Assembly (NCBI RefSeq): GCF_026210795.1
Contig: NC_089441.1
Span: 1,674,001 to 1,738,000, forward strand
From: Rhizophagus irregularis
Taxonomy: Eukaryota > Glomeromycota > Glomeromycetes > Glomerales > Glomeraceae
Direction of reading: 5' to 3'
Length of the DNA stretch: 64,000 bases
In this document: positions 10,886-18,728 of the stretch, in pieces
How the letters are laid out: each line of letters starts with the position of its first letter
How positions within the stretch are numbered: the stretch's first letter is position 1
The notes under the pieces: generated by a model
The model's database searches: none
What the model was told of the DNA's origin: nothing
Seen by the model: the letters and a program-made list of their open reading frames with translations, nothing else
Program-made: the position numbers and the translations under genes

Positions 10886-11971
10886 GACATATATGAAACA
10901 CTTGAGGAAACATACCAGAGGATCCATGAAGAGCGGGATTCCTTCCTACAGGCTACAAAGAAGTTCGGTCTAGGAATCGACTTATTTTACCACAACTGGT
11001 CATACAAGAGAACTGCACTCTGGCTTTTTGAATGGTTTAGTGTAGGGGTTCCAGCCAATGATCCTCTTAACCCAGTCGAAGCAGAGTGGATAAGTGATGC
11101 AATGATGGGAGGTCTTATCTGGGCAGACAATGAATGGAAGGGTTATGGAAGGCAATACGACGTGACAAGTTTATATCCAAGTATTCAGCAATCAAATGCA
11201 AACTTTCCAATCCGACAAGGTAAGTTTCAAATACTTAAAGACTTTGTAGACCATAGAGGTTATGCCTTGTATGGATTATTTCGTGCTAGCTCCCAGGGAG
11301 CGCCCAAGGGCAAGGTAAGTGGTAATGATATTCTCTTCCGACAGAATAAGAGGGGAGTCTATACATTCATTGACTTACAACGAGCAAAGAAACTTGGACT
11401 CGATATACAGTTAATCCAGGATGGAAAGCCAAATGCCTTGATATATGACAGAGAAGCAAGAATTCCTGGGACTGTAATATTTGGTGAGTATGTCCACTTT
11501 CTCTTCAATATAAAGAACCAGGGTGGCGTGGCCGGTCGTGTTGCAAAGAGAGTTCTCAATACACTATGGGGAGCACTCTGCCAGAGGAAACGCAATTACA
11601 AGACACTCACCACAGATCAAACAGATCCATTCAAGTTTCCAGAAGGCCACACACTTGACTCCATCATACCAGTAGGATCTGACCAGTGGCGATTCCAGTT
11701 CACAAACCCAGGTAGTCCCTTCAAGGGTGAGTATCCTAGGATCGCTCCATTCTTATTAGCATATGGACGGAAGACGACTTCAGAGTTATTAGAACCATAT
11801 AAGGATAAAGCACGACGCATCCATACAGATGGATTTATTCTAGAGGAACAGCCGAGTAGTCCTACACTTATCACTTGTCCAGAAAATGCATCCAAAGCAT
11901 TGAAAGCTCTCAAGTTTGAAACCGCAGGATACTGCCATGTGAAAAATGCAAACAAGGTTATCTGGACATGA
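10838..11971 (+). pseudogene. Family B DNA polymerase, palm/C-terminal fragment
   Basis: Polymerase domain of a Polinton-type PolB. Motif A is YDVTSLYPS (about 107-115), motif B is KRVLNTLWG (about 237-245) and motif C is RRIHTDGF (about 327-333). Motif C has HTD where most family B enzymes have DTD, and motif B has LWG instead of LYG; either this is a divergent lineage or a catalytic Asp is missing. No exonuclease motifs are seen. The frame opens with a GTG inside the dispersed repeat, and protein similarity appears to start only around HDDIYETLEE, near 10885. The C-terminus looks natural (NANKVIWT). The N-terminal part lies inverted at 7124-7714, so this copy cannot make a whole enzyme. Confidence 0.85.
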
Positions 11972-12084
11972 TTGCCAAGAATGCGGTTGGATTTACAGTA
12001 GGTATATATATTTTTTCTTGCTTGAATGTAAAGTCAATTTGAAGATTCCTATTTATTACAAAGTACAAAAAAGTATAAGGAATC

Positions 12085-12555
12085 ATGTCAACATATACCG
12101 AATTAGCAAGCATTATTAACAGCACTGACAGCATTAGTGATAAAGTTATTTATGATGCATCACACAATCAGTTCACCATTGTCTCTGATGAAACTGTCCT
12201 CAAGATTATCCGTGCATTGAAAGACACTATAGTAGTCACATTAGTATCTGGGTTTAGCAAAACCAGCTACCTTGTCCAGGATCATGTGAAGTATATCAAG
12301 CGAATCCAGACAGCAAAGTCTCCTGTATCATATGTGAAGTTCGTGGCCAGAAAACTCTTCCCAGATAATGCAGCATATACTGCTAAGATAGCAAAGATTC
12401 GTGAATCATACAAGAATAAACAAGCTCTTTTAGACAAGCTTGAGGCCCTCTTCGAGTTGTATTATAATGTAACTAAGGACTCATTAACAGGTCCCCCAAA
12501 GCGAGCTGTCACTATAAATGAGGCTGAGAAAACCTTAGCAGAGCTTCTTGCATAA
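12085..12555 (+). CDS. Element protein of unknown function, 156 aa
   Basis: Not recognised. It starts at an ATG 113 bp after the polymerase fragment and is uninterrupted. The sequence is mixed alpha/beta in character with a helical second half (KNKQALLDKLEALFELYYN). No transmembrane segment, cysteine cluster or nucleotide-binding motif is visible. Its place between polymerase and F-box genes and its plus-strand orientation put it in the element's main gene series. In Polintons, small genes in such positions often encode virion or accessory proteins, but nothing in the residues supports a specific role here. Confidence 0.75.
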   Translation: MSTYTELASIINSTDSISDKVIYDASHNQFTIVSDETVLKIIRALKDTIVVTLVSGFSKTSYLVQDHVKYIKRIQTAKSPVSYVKFVARKLFPDNAAYTAKIAKIRESYKNKQALLDKLEALFELYYNVTKDSLTGPPKRAVTINEAEKTLAELLA

Positions 12556-12648
12556 GCGGCTCCTGTACGAATTTAGTTTATATTTTTTATCCATTTGTAA
12601 TGGGCATACAGTAATTGAAGATGGCTATAGTATAAGTAACATAACATC

Positions 12649-13065
12649 ATGTTGGACCGATTACCAGTAGAAATAGTCGAACGTATTGTTGCAAAGATCC
12701 CAGATACTGACCTTATTGCAGCGAGTAAAGTAGATAGTGTGTGGTGGCAGGAGGTTCGTCAAGAAGCATATAAGAGATGGAAAAATTACGCTACTACAAT
12801 TGGGCATGTCCAAGCTCTTGGAAAGCCGTTTGAAAAAAGGAATATTGACTGGATATCATTTGAAGATGTAAACGACTTCTATAAAAGATGGATAGACCGC
12901 CTCACCGAGGATCAGCTTTATATTATGGAGAAGATGCTTAGGAATGGGATGGTCGTGGACCCCCAAGAGAGGGAAACCATAGAGCATGCATTAAGTGAAC
13001 AAAGATGGGGAGGCGACCCTTGGGGACTGAACTGGGAGTGGAATGAATGGACTCAACAGGAGTAG
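12649..13065 (+). CDS. F-box protein carried by the element
   Basis: 138 residues. The N-terminus (about 3-45) fits the F-box pattern: LPVEIVERIVAKI, then DLIAASKVDSVWW and a Tyr/Trp at the expected spacing (AYKRW). F-box domains bind Skp1 and bring substrates to SCF ubiquitin ligases. The remaining ~90 residues have no leucine-rich repeats or other recognisable substrate-binding domain. F-box proteins are greatly expanded in arbuscular mycorrhizal fungi, so the gene could be captured from the host; several large DNA viruses also carry F-box proteins. A role in tuning host proteolysis is inference. Confidence 0.75.
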   Translation: MLDRLPVEIVERIVAKIPDTDLIAASKVDSVWWQEVRQEAYKRWKNYATTIGHVQALGKPFEKRNIDWISFEDVNDFYKRWIDRLTEDQLYIMEKMLRNGMVVDPQERETIEHALSEQRWGGDPWGLNWEWNEWTQQE

Positions 13066-13077
13066 CTTATTTATCGG

Positions 13078-13281
13078 GTATCCTCATATTTCTTGACAAG
13101 GACTGATGACCATGTAACCTTATCATCAGGTATCCTTGCATTTTTTTGACAAGGATTGATGACCATGTAACCTTATCATCAGGTATCCTTGCATTTTTTA
13201 ATAAGGATTGATAACCATGTAACCTTGTCATCAGGTATTCTCGTATTTTTTGATAAGGACTGATGACCGTGTCACTTGGTT
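13078..13281. repeat. ~53 bp tandem repeat, four copies, between element genes
   Basis: Four imperfect copies of a unit made of tatccttgcatttttt, gacaaggattgatgac and catgtaaccttatcatcagg. It fills the gap between the F-box gene stop and the start region of the 13334 gene. Because it lies directly upstream of a gene start, it could act as a repeated promoter or protein-binding site; there is no direct evidence for that. Confidence 0.9.
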
Positions 13282-13333
13282 ATTGTAAATTGAAGAAAAC
13301 TATTAGGTATGTAGACACGTACAGAAAAAAGAC

Positions 13334-13912
13334 ATGTCTTACCCTTATATAGCTAACCCTATAACTGGACGTCCAATTATTATCGGTGGAGATACCTTTA
13401 ATCGAATAGTTATGGAATCCCATGATTATATTGATAGAAGGCTTGTCCGTAGACAAACTGCACCTTCACCTGAAGAGCAACCTGTATATTTAAATACAGA
13501 TACAGGACGTTATGTTCGACGTGGTACTAGAACATATCATAGACTGATTGAGAGTGACTATGAGGTAGTTGAGGATTACTACCTTGTCCATTATGAAGAA
13601 GAGGCGCTTATAGAGGAAATCATCAATGAAACACGCTATAATGAGGAAAATCTTGATGGGCAGCGGTTAACTTTCAATGATATACAACAAATCAGGACTG
13701 CTATTCAGGCTGACCAAGATGAATATGATGATTTTATCTTACAGCAGGATATGACTGATATGACAACTATCGGTCCTTCCGGTCATCCACGTACTTTGGA
13801 GGACCATACCCCGAGACTTGCAGAGCTTAATATTGAGTTGTGTAGGGAATGTCTCATGCCTGTAAGCCCAAGTGACTTAACGGACAAGTTGTGTAAGGAC
13901 TGCTCTGAATAG
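13334..13912 (+). CDS. NPxTGR (2-cysteine adaptor-like) zinc-binding protein
   Basis: 192 residues. The N-terminus has two related motifs: NPITGRPIIIGGDTFNRI at about 8-25 and NTDTGRYVRRGTRTYHRL at about 53-70. These match the NPxTGRxIxxGGxxFxxL signature of the viral 2-cysteine adaptor domain known from iridoviruses and other large DNA viruses, though the two cysteines themselves are not obvious. The C-terminus is a CREC...CKDC zinc-ribbon-like pair of CxxC motifs. The middle is acidic. In viruses such motifs occur in fusion proteins of unclear role. This gene supports a viral ancestry for the element. The motif match is by eye. Confidence 0.65.
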   Translation: MSYPYIANPITGRPIIIGGDTFNRIVMESHDYIDRRLVRRQTAPSPEEQPVYLNTDTGRYVRRGTRTYHRLIESDYEVVEDYYLVHYEEEALIEEIINETRYNEENLDGQRLTFNDIQQIRTAIQADQDEYDDFILQQDMTDMTTIGPSGHPRTLEDHTPRLAELNIELCRECLMPVSPSDLTDKLCKDCSE

Positions 13913-13957
13913 TTACTTAATTTTGAATAATTCTTTTTTACATAAAGAAAGATAGCC

Positions 13958-14518
13958 ATGTCAACATCAATCGTAATAAACCAGTGCCAAAACTGTGGAG
14001 TAATCACTCCAAAAACAGCATATAGAGGATTATCCAGTGTATTATACAGACAGATTATAAAGAAGATTAGTGATGAGAATGACCCTCTACAAGCCTTGGG
14101 ACTTGCTAGGGATAAGTTAGTTCAGATCATTCGTCGGGGAAGTAATGTGGACTTTACACAATTGTTTACACAAAGACTGGATATGAAAATTATGGATGGA
14201 GAGCCATATGAAGATATTAGGAAGTGGCTTCTCGAACAGCTTATAGCTATAGGTTGTGACAGTGGAGAAATTGCTTTATATCAATTTCTAAGGGGTACGT
14301 ATCCAGATGGTATTGACGAGCCTTTCACTACATTCTATGAGAACTATGTAAATCATATAAGTAATCCAATGACTAAGAACTTTGCTTCTCGTGCTTTAGG
14401 AGCAATAGGGTTGAAGGCTAAGATGTTAAGGATTGACTTTGAAGGCCGTAAAAAAAGTGCTATGATTCTTAAAGCTTCTGCAGACGAATTACTTGATATT
14501 CTCACAAGATACTATTAA
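13958..14518 (+). CDS. Element protein of unknown function, 186 aa
   Basis: Not recognised. ATG start, no interruption. There is one CQNCG motif near the N-terminus and a mostly helical body (LARDKLVQIIRRG; WLLEQLIAIGC). Its last codons overlap the stop end of the convergent ATPase gene by 17 bp, a virus-like packing. The single CxxC would need a partner to bind zinc. No membrane segments are seen. A minor structural protein is possible on position alone. Confidence 0.75.
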   Translation: MSTSIVINQCQNCGVITPKTAYRGLSSVLYRQIIKKISDENDPLQALGLARDKLVQIIRRGSNVDFTQLFTQRLDMKIMDGEPYEDIRKWLLEQLIAIGCDSGEIALYQFLRGTYPDGIDEPFTTFYENYVNHISNPMTKNFASRALGAIGLKAKMLRIDFEGRKKSAMILKASADELLDILTRYY

Positions 14519-15725
14519 TCCCTACTTGTAATGCTCGACGGTCCATGTGGCTCTTAGAAAAGATCTGTAGAAGGACTTCAATACCTTCTATTATTTGTTT
14601 ATTATTCAGAGAGCGACTAGACTTCAGGGCTTCATATCGGGAGAATAACTCCTTCACATTCTCAGTTTTCAGAGTTTCAGTCTTTGCAGTCCTACCCTGT
14701 ACTTTTGCTAAGAAATTCTGAAAGTCAGCTCCTAGGGTCTTACCAGAGAGTCCATAAGCTTCCCGAAAGACATATTTAATCCAGGTATCTGCATTCTTGG
14801 CTAAGACACCAGGTACAAGTAAATGTTGACGTTCTTTAGAGGATGGAAATATCCAAGCAAATTCAATCAAGTGTCCACCTTTTTTTGCTTCAAATACAGC
14901 TTTCTGACCATAGGAACTAAACTTGGATCGAACTGTGATTGAACTGGGTTCAGACTGAGATCGAACTGGGTTCAAACTTGGATCAAACTGAGATTGAACT
15001 GAGATTGAACTAGGATTGAACTGAGATTGCTCTGTGATCGAACTGAGACTAGTATCCCATCTTACTCGAATGGACAGTGGATCACTTTTGGACCGTCTAA
15101 GATCAAACACTACAAATTCACGTTGCAGAGTAAGATCATCAATTACTGGTGCTAATGACTCTGATTCTTCTGTATATAGGCGGATGATTCTCTTGGTATC
15201 TGTAAGGCTTCCATGACCTCCATGCAGTGAGATGTAGTTAACATTTTCTCGAATAGCCTTAGGAATGGCAAAGAATCTTTGGGCTACATAAATACATGAA
15301 ATATTTTTGTGTCGTCCATGTGTAAAGTAACCAGTGATGAGATCCTGGATTTTTTTAGGTGCATCCATCAGATCCTCGAAGATTACCACAGTAGCTTGAG
15401 TAGGGTCGAAGGAGTCAATCTCTGGAATCTCACTATGGGTTACTGCAGTGAATGGGATCTTCTCCTCTTCGAAAAAATCATGTACAACTGCCCACTTCAG
15501 CTCGTCAAGATATCTGCTAACTAAAAGTACTGCATCACATAGTACATACCGATTACCATCCTCCTTTGCTTTCTTGTCACCCATTAACAAATTAATGATC
15601 ATAGTTGTTTTACCTAAGTCTGAGCTACCTGCTACGGCTAATCGAAAGGGCCATGATGGAGCAAACTCATTGCCTTGTCTTGAGTCGGTCGTGTACTCGT
15701 CCAAATTGTATACATAAAGATCCAT
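14502..15725 (-). CDS. A32/FtsK-HerA-type DNA packaging ATPase
   Basis: 407 residues. Walker A is GSSDLGKTT at 33-41 and Walker B is VVIFEDLMD at about 113-121, followed by RHKNISCIYVAQR, the arginine/sensor region typical of poxvirus A32-like and Polinton packaging ATPases. These pump genome DNA into a capsid, so the element is likely to form particles. Residues about 225-270 are an insertion of short repeats (SQFDPS, SQFNPSS), followed by a ~130-residue C-terminal extension that the minimal family does not have. The gene is on the minus strand between two plus-strand genes. It starts at 15725, 31 bp from the divergent gene at 15757, so the two probably share a promoter region. Confidence 0.88.
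   Translation of the reverse strand: MDLYVYNLDEYTTDSRQGNEFAPSWPFRLAVAGSSDLGKTTMIINLLMGDKKAKEDGNRYVLCDAVLLVSRYLDELKWAVVHDFFEEEKIPFTAVTHSEIPEIDSFDPTQATVVIFEDLMDAPKKIQDLITGYFTHGRHKNISCIYVAQRFFAIPKAIRENVNYISLHGGHGSLTDTKRIIRLYTEESESLAPVIDDLTLQREFVVFDLRRSKSDPLSIRVRWDTSLSSITEQSQFNPSSISVQSQFDPSLNPVRSQSEPSSITVRSKFSSYGQKAVFEAKKGGHLIEFAWIFPSSKERQHLLVPGVLAKNADTWIKYVFREAYGLSGKTLGADFQNFLAKVQGRTAKTETLKTENVKELFSRYEALKSSRSLNNKQIIEGIEVLLQIFSKSHMDRRALQVGINSIL
14925..15050. repeat. Short tandem repeat inside the ATPase gene
   Basis: Degenerate copies of gatygaactgrgatt/gggttc, in steps of about 15-18 bp. They encode the repeated SQFxPSS segment of the ATPase and keep the frame. The tract links the ATPase core to its C-terminal extension. 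Confidence 0.85.
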
Positions 15726-15756
15726 TTGAATTTTATTCTAACTTAGTTTAAATACT

Positions 15757-16554
15757 ATGTCGACATCAACACCAATTCCAGTTTATACTCCTTCAGAACC
15801 TACTGGACCGCCTCCTGCACACTTAGTCAATGAAAAAGACGATGATGAATTAGTTAGAATACTTAAGGCTCATGCAAATTTATTGACTACCAGGGGTCGT
15901 TTAACTGTTGATTCAGAGATACAGGAGGCAAATAATCAAATCAAACATATTATTAATATATTAATGTATCGCTGTAAAGCAAAACATGAAGAACTTGGTA
16001 TTACAAAAGATTTGTTAGTTTTTGCACAAGGTAAGATAAATGCATTTGATGAAACGTTTACTAATTTAGAACGTCAATTAGTTATTATACGTGCTGCCAA
16101 TGATAATTTCATAGAAGAAAACCATAACCTGCAAAGAGATTATGATACTATGGTAGAGCTTCGTCGACGGGCTATAGGTGAACGTAATCAGGCACGACAT
16201 GAACGTAATGTATTACAAGCAGATTATACTCAAGCAGTAAGGGATCGTAATGAGGCTCAAAATGCTGTAAATCGTGGTAATATCCTTTTAAATCATTGGC
16301 GGCTGAGGGCTACTCAGACTGGAGGACAACTTGTATTGGTTAATGCGCAACTTGAACAGGTTAATGCACAGCTAGCACATGCTAATAATAGGGTGCGTTT
16401 TGGGATTCAGACATTAGGGAGACTTAGGAATAGACTTTTCCAACAGATAGCTGCTCTTAGAATTCAGGTACAATGGTTTCGAATTAGACAATTGAACCCT
16501 CCTCCACCTCTTTTAAACAATCCACTAGAGACGATATGGCTACCACTGCGATAG
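15757..16554 (+). CDS. Coiled-coil element protein, 265 aa
   Basis: The N-terminus is Pro/Thr-rich, followed by a long charged coiled coil from about residue 70 to 215 (EENHNLQRDYDTMVELRRR; LVNAQLEQVNAQLAHANNR), ending in a short basic and proline segment. No enzyme motif is seen. Its 3' end overlaps the gag start (16536) in another frame by 19 nt, so the two are probably expressed from linked messages. Being immediately upstream of gag, it could be a scaffold or minor virion protein; that is inference from position. Confidence 0.75.
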   Translation: MSTSTPIPVYTPSEPTGPPPAHLVNEKDDDELVRILKAHANLLTTRGRLTVDSEIQEANNQIKHIINILMYRCKAKHEELGITKDLLVFAQGKINAFDETFTNLERQLVIIRAANDNFIEENHNLQRDYDTMVELRRRAIGERNQARHERNVLQADYTQAVRDRNEAQNAVNRGNILLNHWRLRATQTGGQLVLVNAQLEQVNAQLAHANNRVRFGIQTLGRLRNRLFQQIAALRIQVQWFRIRQLNPPPPLLNNPLETIWLPLR

Positions 16555-17966
16555 GATTGCCGATTTTTGAGGGTAAAGCTACTGATGATATTGATACATT
16601 TGTTAGGCTTTATATGGGTTATCTTGATACTATTAATCTTAACCCATACGCTGCTGGAGGGCCACCAGAGTCTTGGAAAAGAGCTATGGGTATACTTAGA
16701 AGCTGCATGGCTGGTGAAGCGGCTGAATGGTTTGATCGAGAAATTACAGGAAAAAATTGGGAACTTTCTGGTATCACTTCAAGAGGTGGAGCTAATTTAG
16801 CTGCTTTTCTAGCATTAGTAATACCAGAAGGTGCAGGAGGACCAAATGCAGGTACCTATGTAAATGGGTCTGAAGCACATGTTTATGCTACAGATGGAGC
16901 TAATGCATTAGTAACTATTAGAGCAGCATTTATTCCTACCCATGATTTAATAGGTGGAGATAAATCTTGGGGAAGAGCTGGTGCTCGTCCGACAGATAGA
17001 GCTGCTCCAGCTACTGCAGATGCTGGTGTTGCTGCTAATAATAATCGTTCTATAGTTTTTCCAGGTATTAAACCTAACCAGGCGCTTTATTGGCTTAGAA
17101 CACAATTTCCAACTATTTTAGATGAAAAGAAACGTATCCGTTTTAACAGTCTTTATCAGGAAAATGAGCCAGTCGATGCATTTTATAGAACTGTAAAGAG
17201 AGCTGGAAAATTACTAAAACTAACTGATGATCTTATTATTGACCAGTTCTTCAGAGGTCTTTCGGCTGATAATATTTTTGAAGCAGAAAGGTTTAGTAAT
17301 CTTAATCCTGATGACTTGGTTAAACATCTGAGAAATTTAGAACGGAAAAGGGCTGAAATGCGCTTGGGGTTACAAGATAGAAATCGACGACTTCAAGCAG
17401 ATTACAGTGATGTAACTCAACCTCCGTTAGGAAAACAGGAACCTGTCGTACTGACATCAAAGTCATCTGGGGTTACTCAAGAACAATTACAAGAGTTACT
17501 TAAGGCTCAAGCTGAGGAACTTACCAAGAATTTTCAGGTGCAATTTAAACAATTACAGGCTCGGCCAGTTCGTAATCCACCAGTTTATAGACAGCAGATT
17601 AAACCTGTTCGACCAAAACCACAGAGACGTGTTGTTCAGGATCCTCAGGATCCTGATTGGGATGATGGTTATATAGATCATGATGTTGGTGATGACCCTG
17701 ATGCTCCTGAGTGGACTTTGGATGATCATCAAAATGCTATTGATCTTATTATGGGATATAAACGTGGGACGTCTAAAATACTTACAAAACAACTTCAGAA
17801 GGCTAAAGATAGACGTGATGATCTGGATTTGGCCCGAGCAATGAGAAACCTCGATCTTAATGATGATGCTATGGACATTGATACTGCGAGTTTTGGTGAA
17901 AAGGTAGAATTGAGAGAAAAAGATGGTGATGTCTATATGGTTCGTGTTGGGTCAAAAAAAAAGTAG
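16536..17966 (+). CDS. gag: Ty3/gypsy-type Gag capsid protein within the element
   Basis: 476 residues. The retrotransposon Gag pattern is clear: an N-terminal FEGKATDDIDTFVRLYMGYL, a later LRSCMAGEAAEWFDREI, and the C-terminal capsid region FNSLYQENEPVDAFYRTVK followed by IIDQFFRGLSADN. A Gly/Ala-rich segment of about 100 residues separates the two halves. There is no CCHC zinc knuckle; the tail is Gln/Pro/Arg-rich, then acidic. No reverse transcriptase or RNase H is found nearby, and the start overlaps the previous element gene, so this is not a nested retrotransposon. Gag proteins assemble capsids; here it may replace the jelly-roll capsid of other Polintons. The stop codon follows an A9 run, and the protease frame continues in -1. 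Confidence 0.82.
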   Translation: MATTAIGLPIFEGKATDDIDTFVRLYMGYLDTINLNPYAAGGPPESWKRAMGILRSCMAGEAAEWFDREITGKNWELSGITSRGGANLAAFLALVIPEGAGGPNAGTYVNGSEAHVYATDGANALVTIRAAFIPTHDLIGGDKSWGRAGARPTDRAAPATADAGVAANNNRSIVFPGIKPNQALYWLRTQFPTILDEKKRIRFNSLYQENEPVDAFYRTVKRAGKLLKLTDDLIIDQFFRGLSADNIFEAERFSNLNPDDLVKHLRNLERKRAEMRLGLQDRNRRLQADYSDVTQPPLGKQEPVVLTSKSSGVTQEQLQELLKAQAEELTKNFQVQFKQLQARPVRNPPVYRQQIKPVRPKPQRRVVQDPQDPDWDDGYIDHDVGDDPDAPEWTLDDHQNAIDLIMGYKRGTSKILTKQLQKAKDRRDDLDLARAMRNLDLNDDAMDIDTASFGEKVELREKDGDVYMVRVGSKKK

Positions 17967-18028
17967 GTTCGAGTATCTCAAAACTTCTTAAGTCGTCCCC
18001 AAATAAGACAGCAGTTAGCTCTTCTAGT
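17952..18028 (+). promoter_or_regulatory. Gag-Pro junction: candidate -1 frameshift site or 65 nt intron
   Basis: Gag ends TCA AAA AAA AAG TAG. The nine A residues (17954-17962) followed by G allow tandem slippage back by one. The -1 frame is then open from 17963 straight into the protease frame with no stop, and the protease has no upstream ATG. Alternatively, GTAGGT at 17963 could be a splice donor and TCTTCTAG ending at 18027 an acceptor; removing these 65 nt also joins the two frames (AA+T, then GTG). Both routes give Gag plus Gag-Pro. The sequence alone does not decide between them. Confidence 0.65.
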
Positions 18029-18703
18029 GTGCCATTGAAAGGCAAAGCAACCCCTGTTAAGATTCCTGTGAAAGTTACTGGTAGTAAGTCTACACCTGCA
18101 AAAGCTGTTACTAAGAATGATTTATTAAGCCTGTTAAGGTCTGCAGACTTTAGGAAATTACTCCGTGAGATTCTTCAGGAGGAGTTATTGTCTGCTAGAA
18201 AAGTCACAGAGATTCCGGAGGACCTAGTTGAGGAGGAACAAGAAGAGGATATCAGGGTAGATGATCCTATGGATATTGACATAGCTCGTTTAGAGAATAC
18301 TAAAGATCTTTTAGCACTGGATGGGGAGGTTAATGGAATAGCAATTCAGTGTTTAGCAGACACTTGTGCTAATGCGTCTTTTATTCAGAGAGAAGCTGCT
18401 GAGGAATTAGGGTTGGATATTGACAAGAGTATTACATATAACATATCTGGTGCTTCAGGAACAGGTAGGACATTTGGCATGGTAAAGGGAGTGACAATCA
18501 AACTTACCCCTGATTATGCTATCACTGAGGACCTTGCAGTCTTAAGTGGTTACAAGCATAGGGAAATTGGGTTAAGCCGAATGTGTCTGAAACGTTACAA
18601 TTATGATGTCCATGAATCACGTGAACATATAGCCTTTACCTGTGATGGAAAGAATGTTTTTATCCCGATAGTTCCTGATGCTAATCGAGGGGATAAAAAA
18701 TAA
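17963..18703 (+). CDS. pro: Retropepsin-like aspartic protease (Pro, -1 frame of gag)
   Basis: The frame continues from the gag stop; the first in-frame candidate starts are a GTG at 18029 and an ATG only at the DDPMDID motif, so I read it as the C-terminal part of a Gag-Pro fusion. The retropepsin-like core lies at about residues 95-215 counted from 18029. The flap-preceding motif is CLADTCANASFI, with the catalytic D-T followed by Cys-Ala instead of Gly-Ala. A second half, REIGLSRMCLKRYN, matches the hydrophobic-hydrophobic-Gly element before the final strands. The expected job is cleavage of Gag or other element proteins. The DTCA variant is unusual and may lower or abolish activity. A short DDPMDID motif upstream echoes DDAMDID near the Gag C-terminus. 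Confidence 0.75.
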   Translation, partial: VGSSISKLLKSSPNKTAVSSSSVPLKGKATPVKIPVKVTGSKSTPAKAVTKNDLLSLLRSADFRKLLREILQEELLSARKVTEIPEDLVEEEQEEDIRVDDPMDIDIARLENTKDLLALDGEVNGIAIQCLADTCANASFIQREAAEELGLDIDKSITYNISGASGTGRTFGMVKGVTIKLTPDYAITEDLAVLSGYKHREIGLSRMCLKRYNYDVHESREHIAFTCDGKNVFIPIVPDANRGDKK

Positions 18704-18728
18704 GACCCTTTAATTCTTCTATTTTTTT

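Noticed and set aside
16536-18703. A Ty3/gypsy retrotransposon nested in the Polinton-like element
   Set aside because: No LTRs, reverse transcriptase or RNase H; the gag start overlaps the previous element gene, and the only integrase is on the other strand with its own divergent partner gene.
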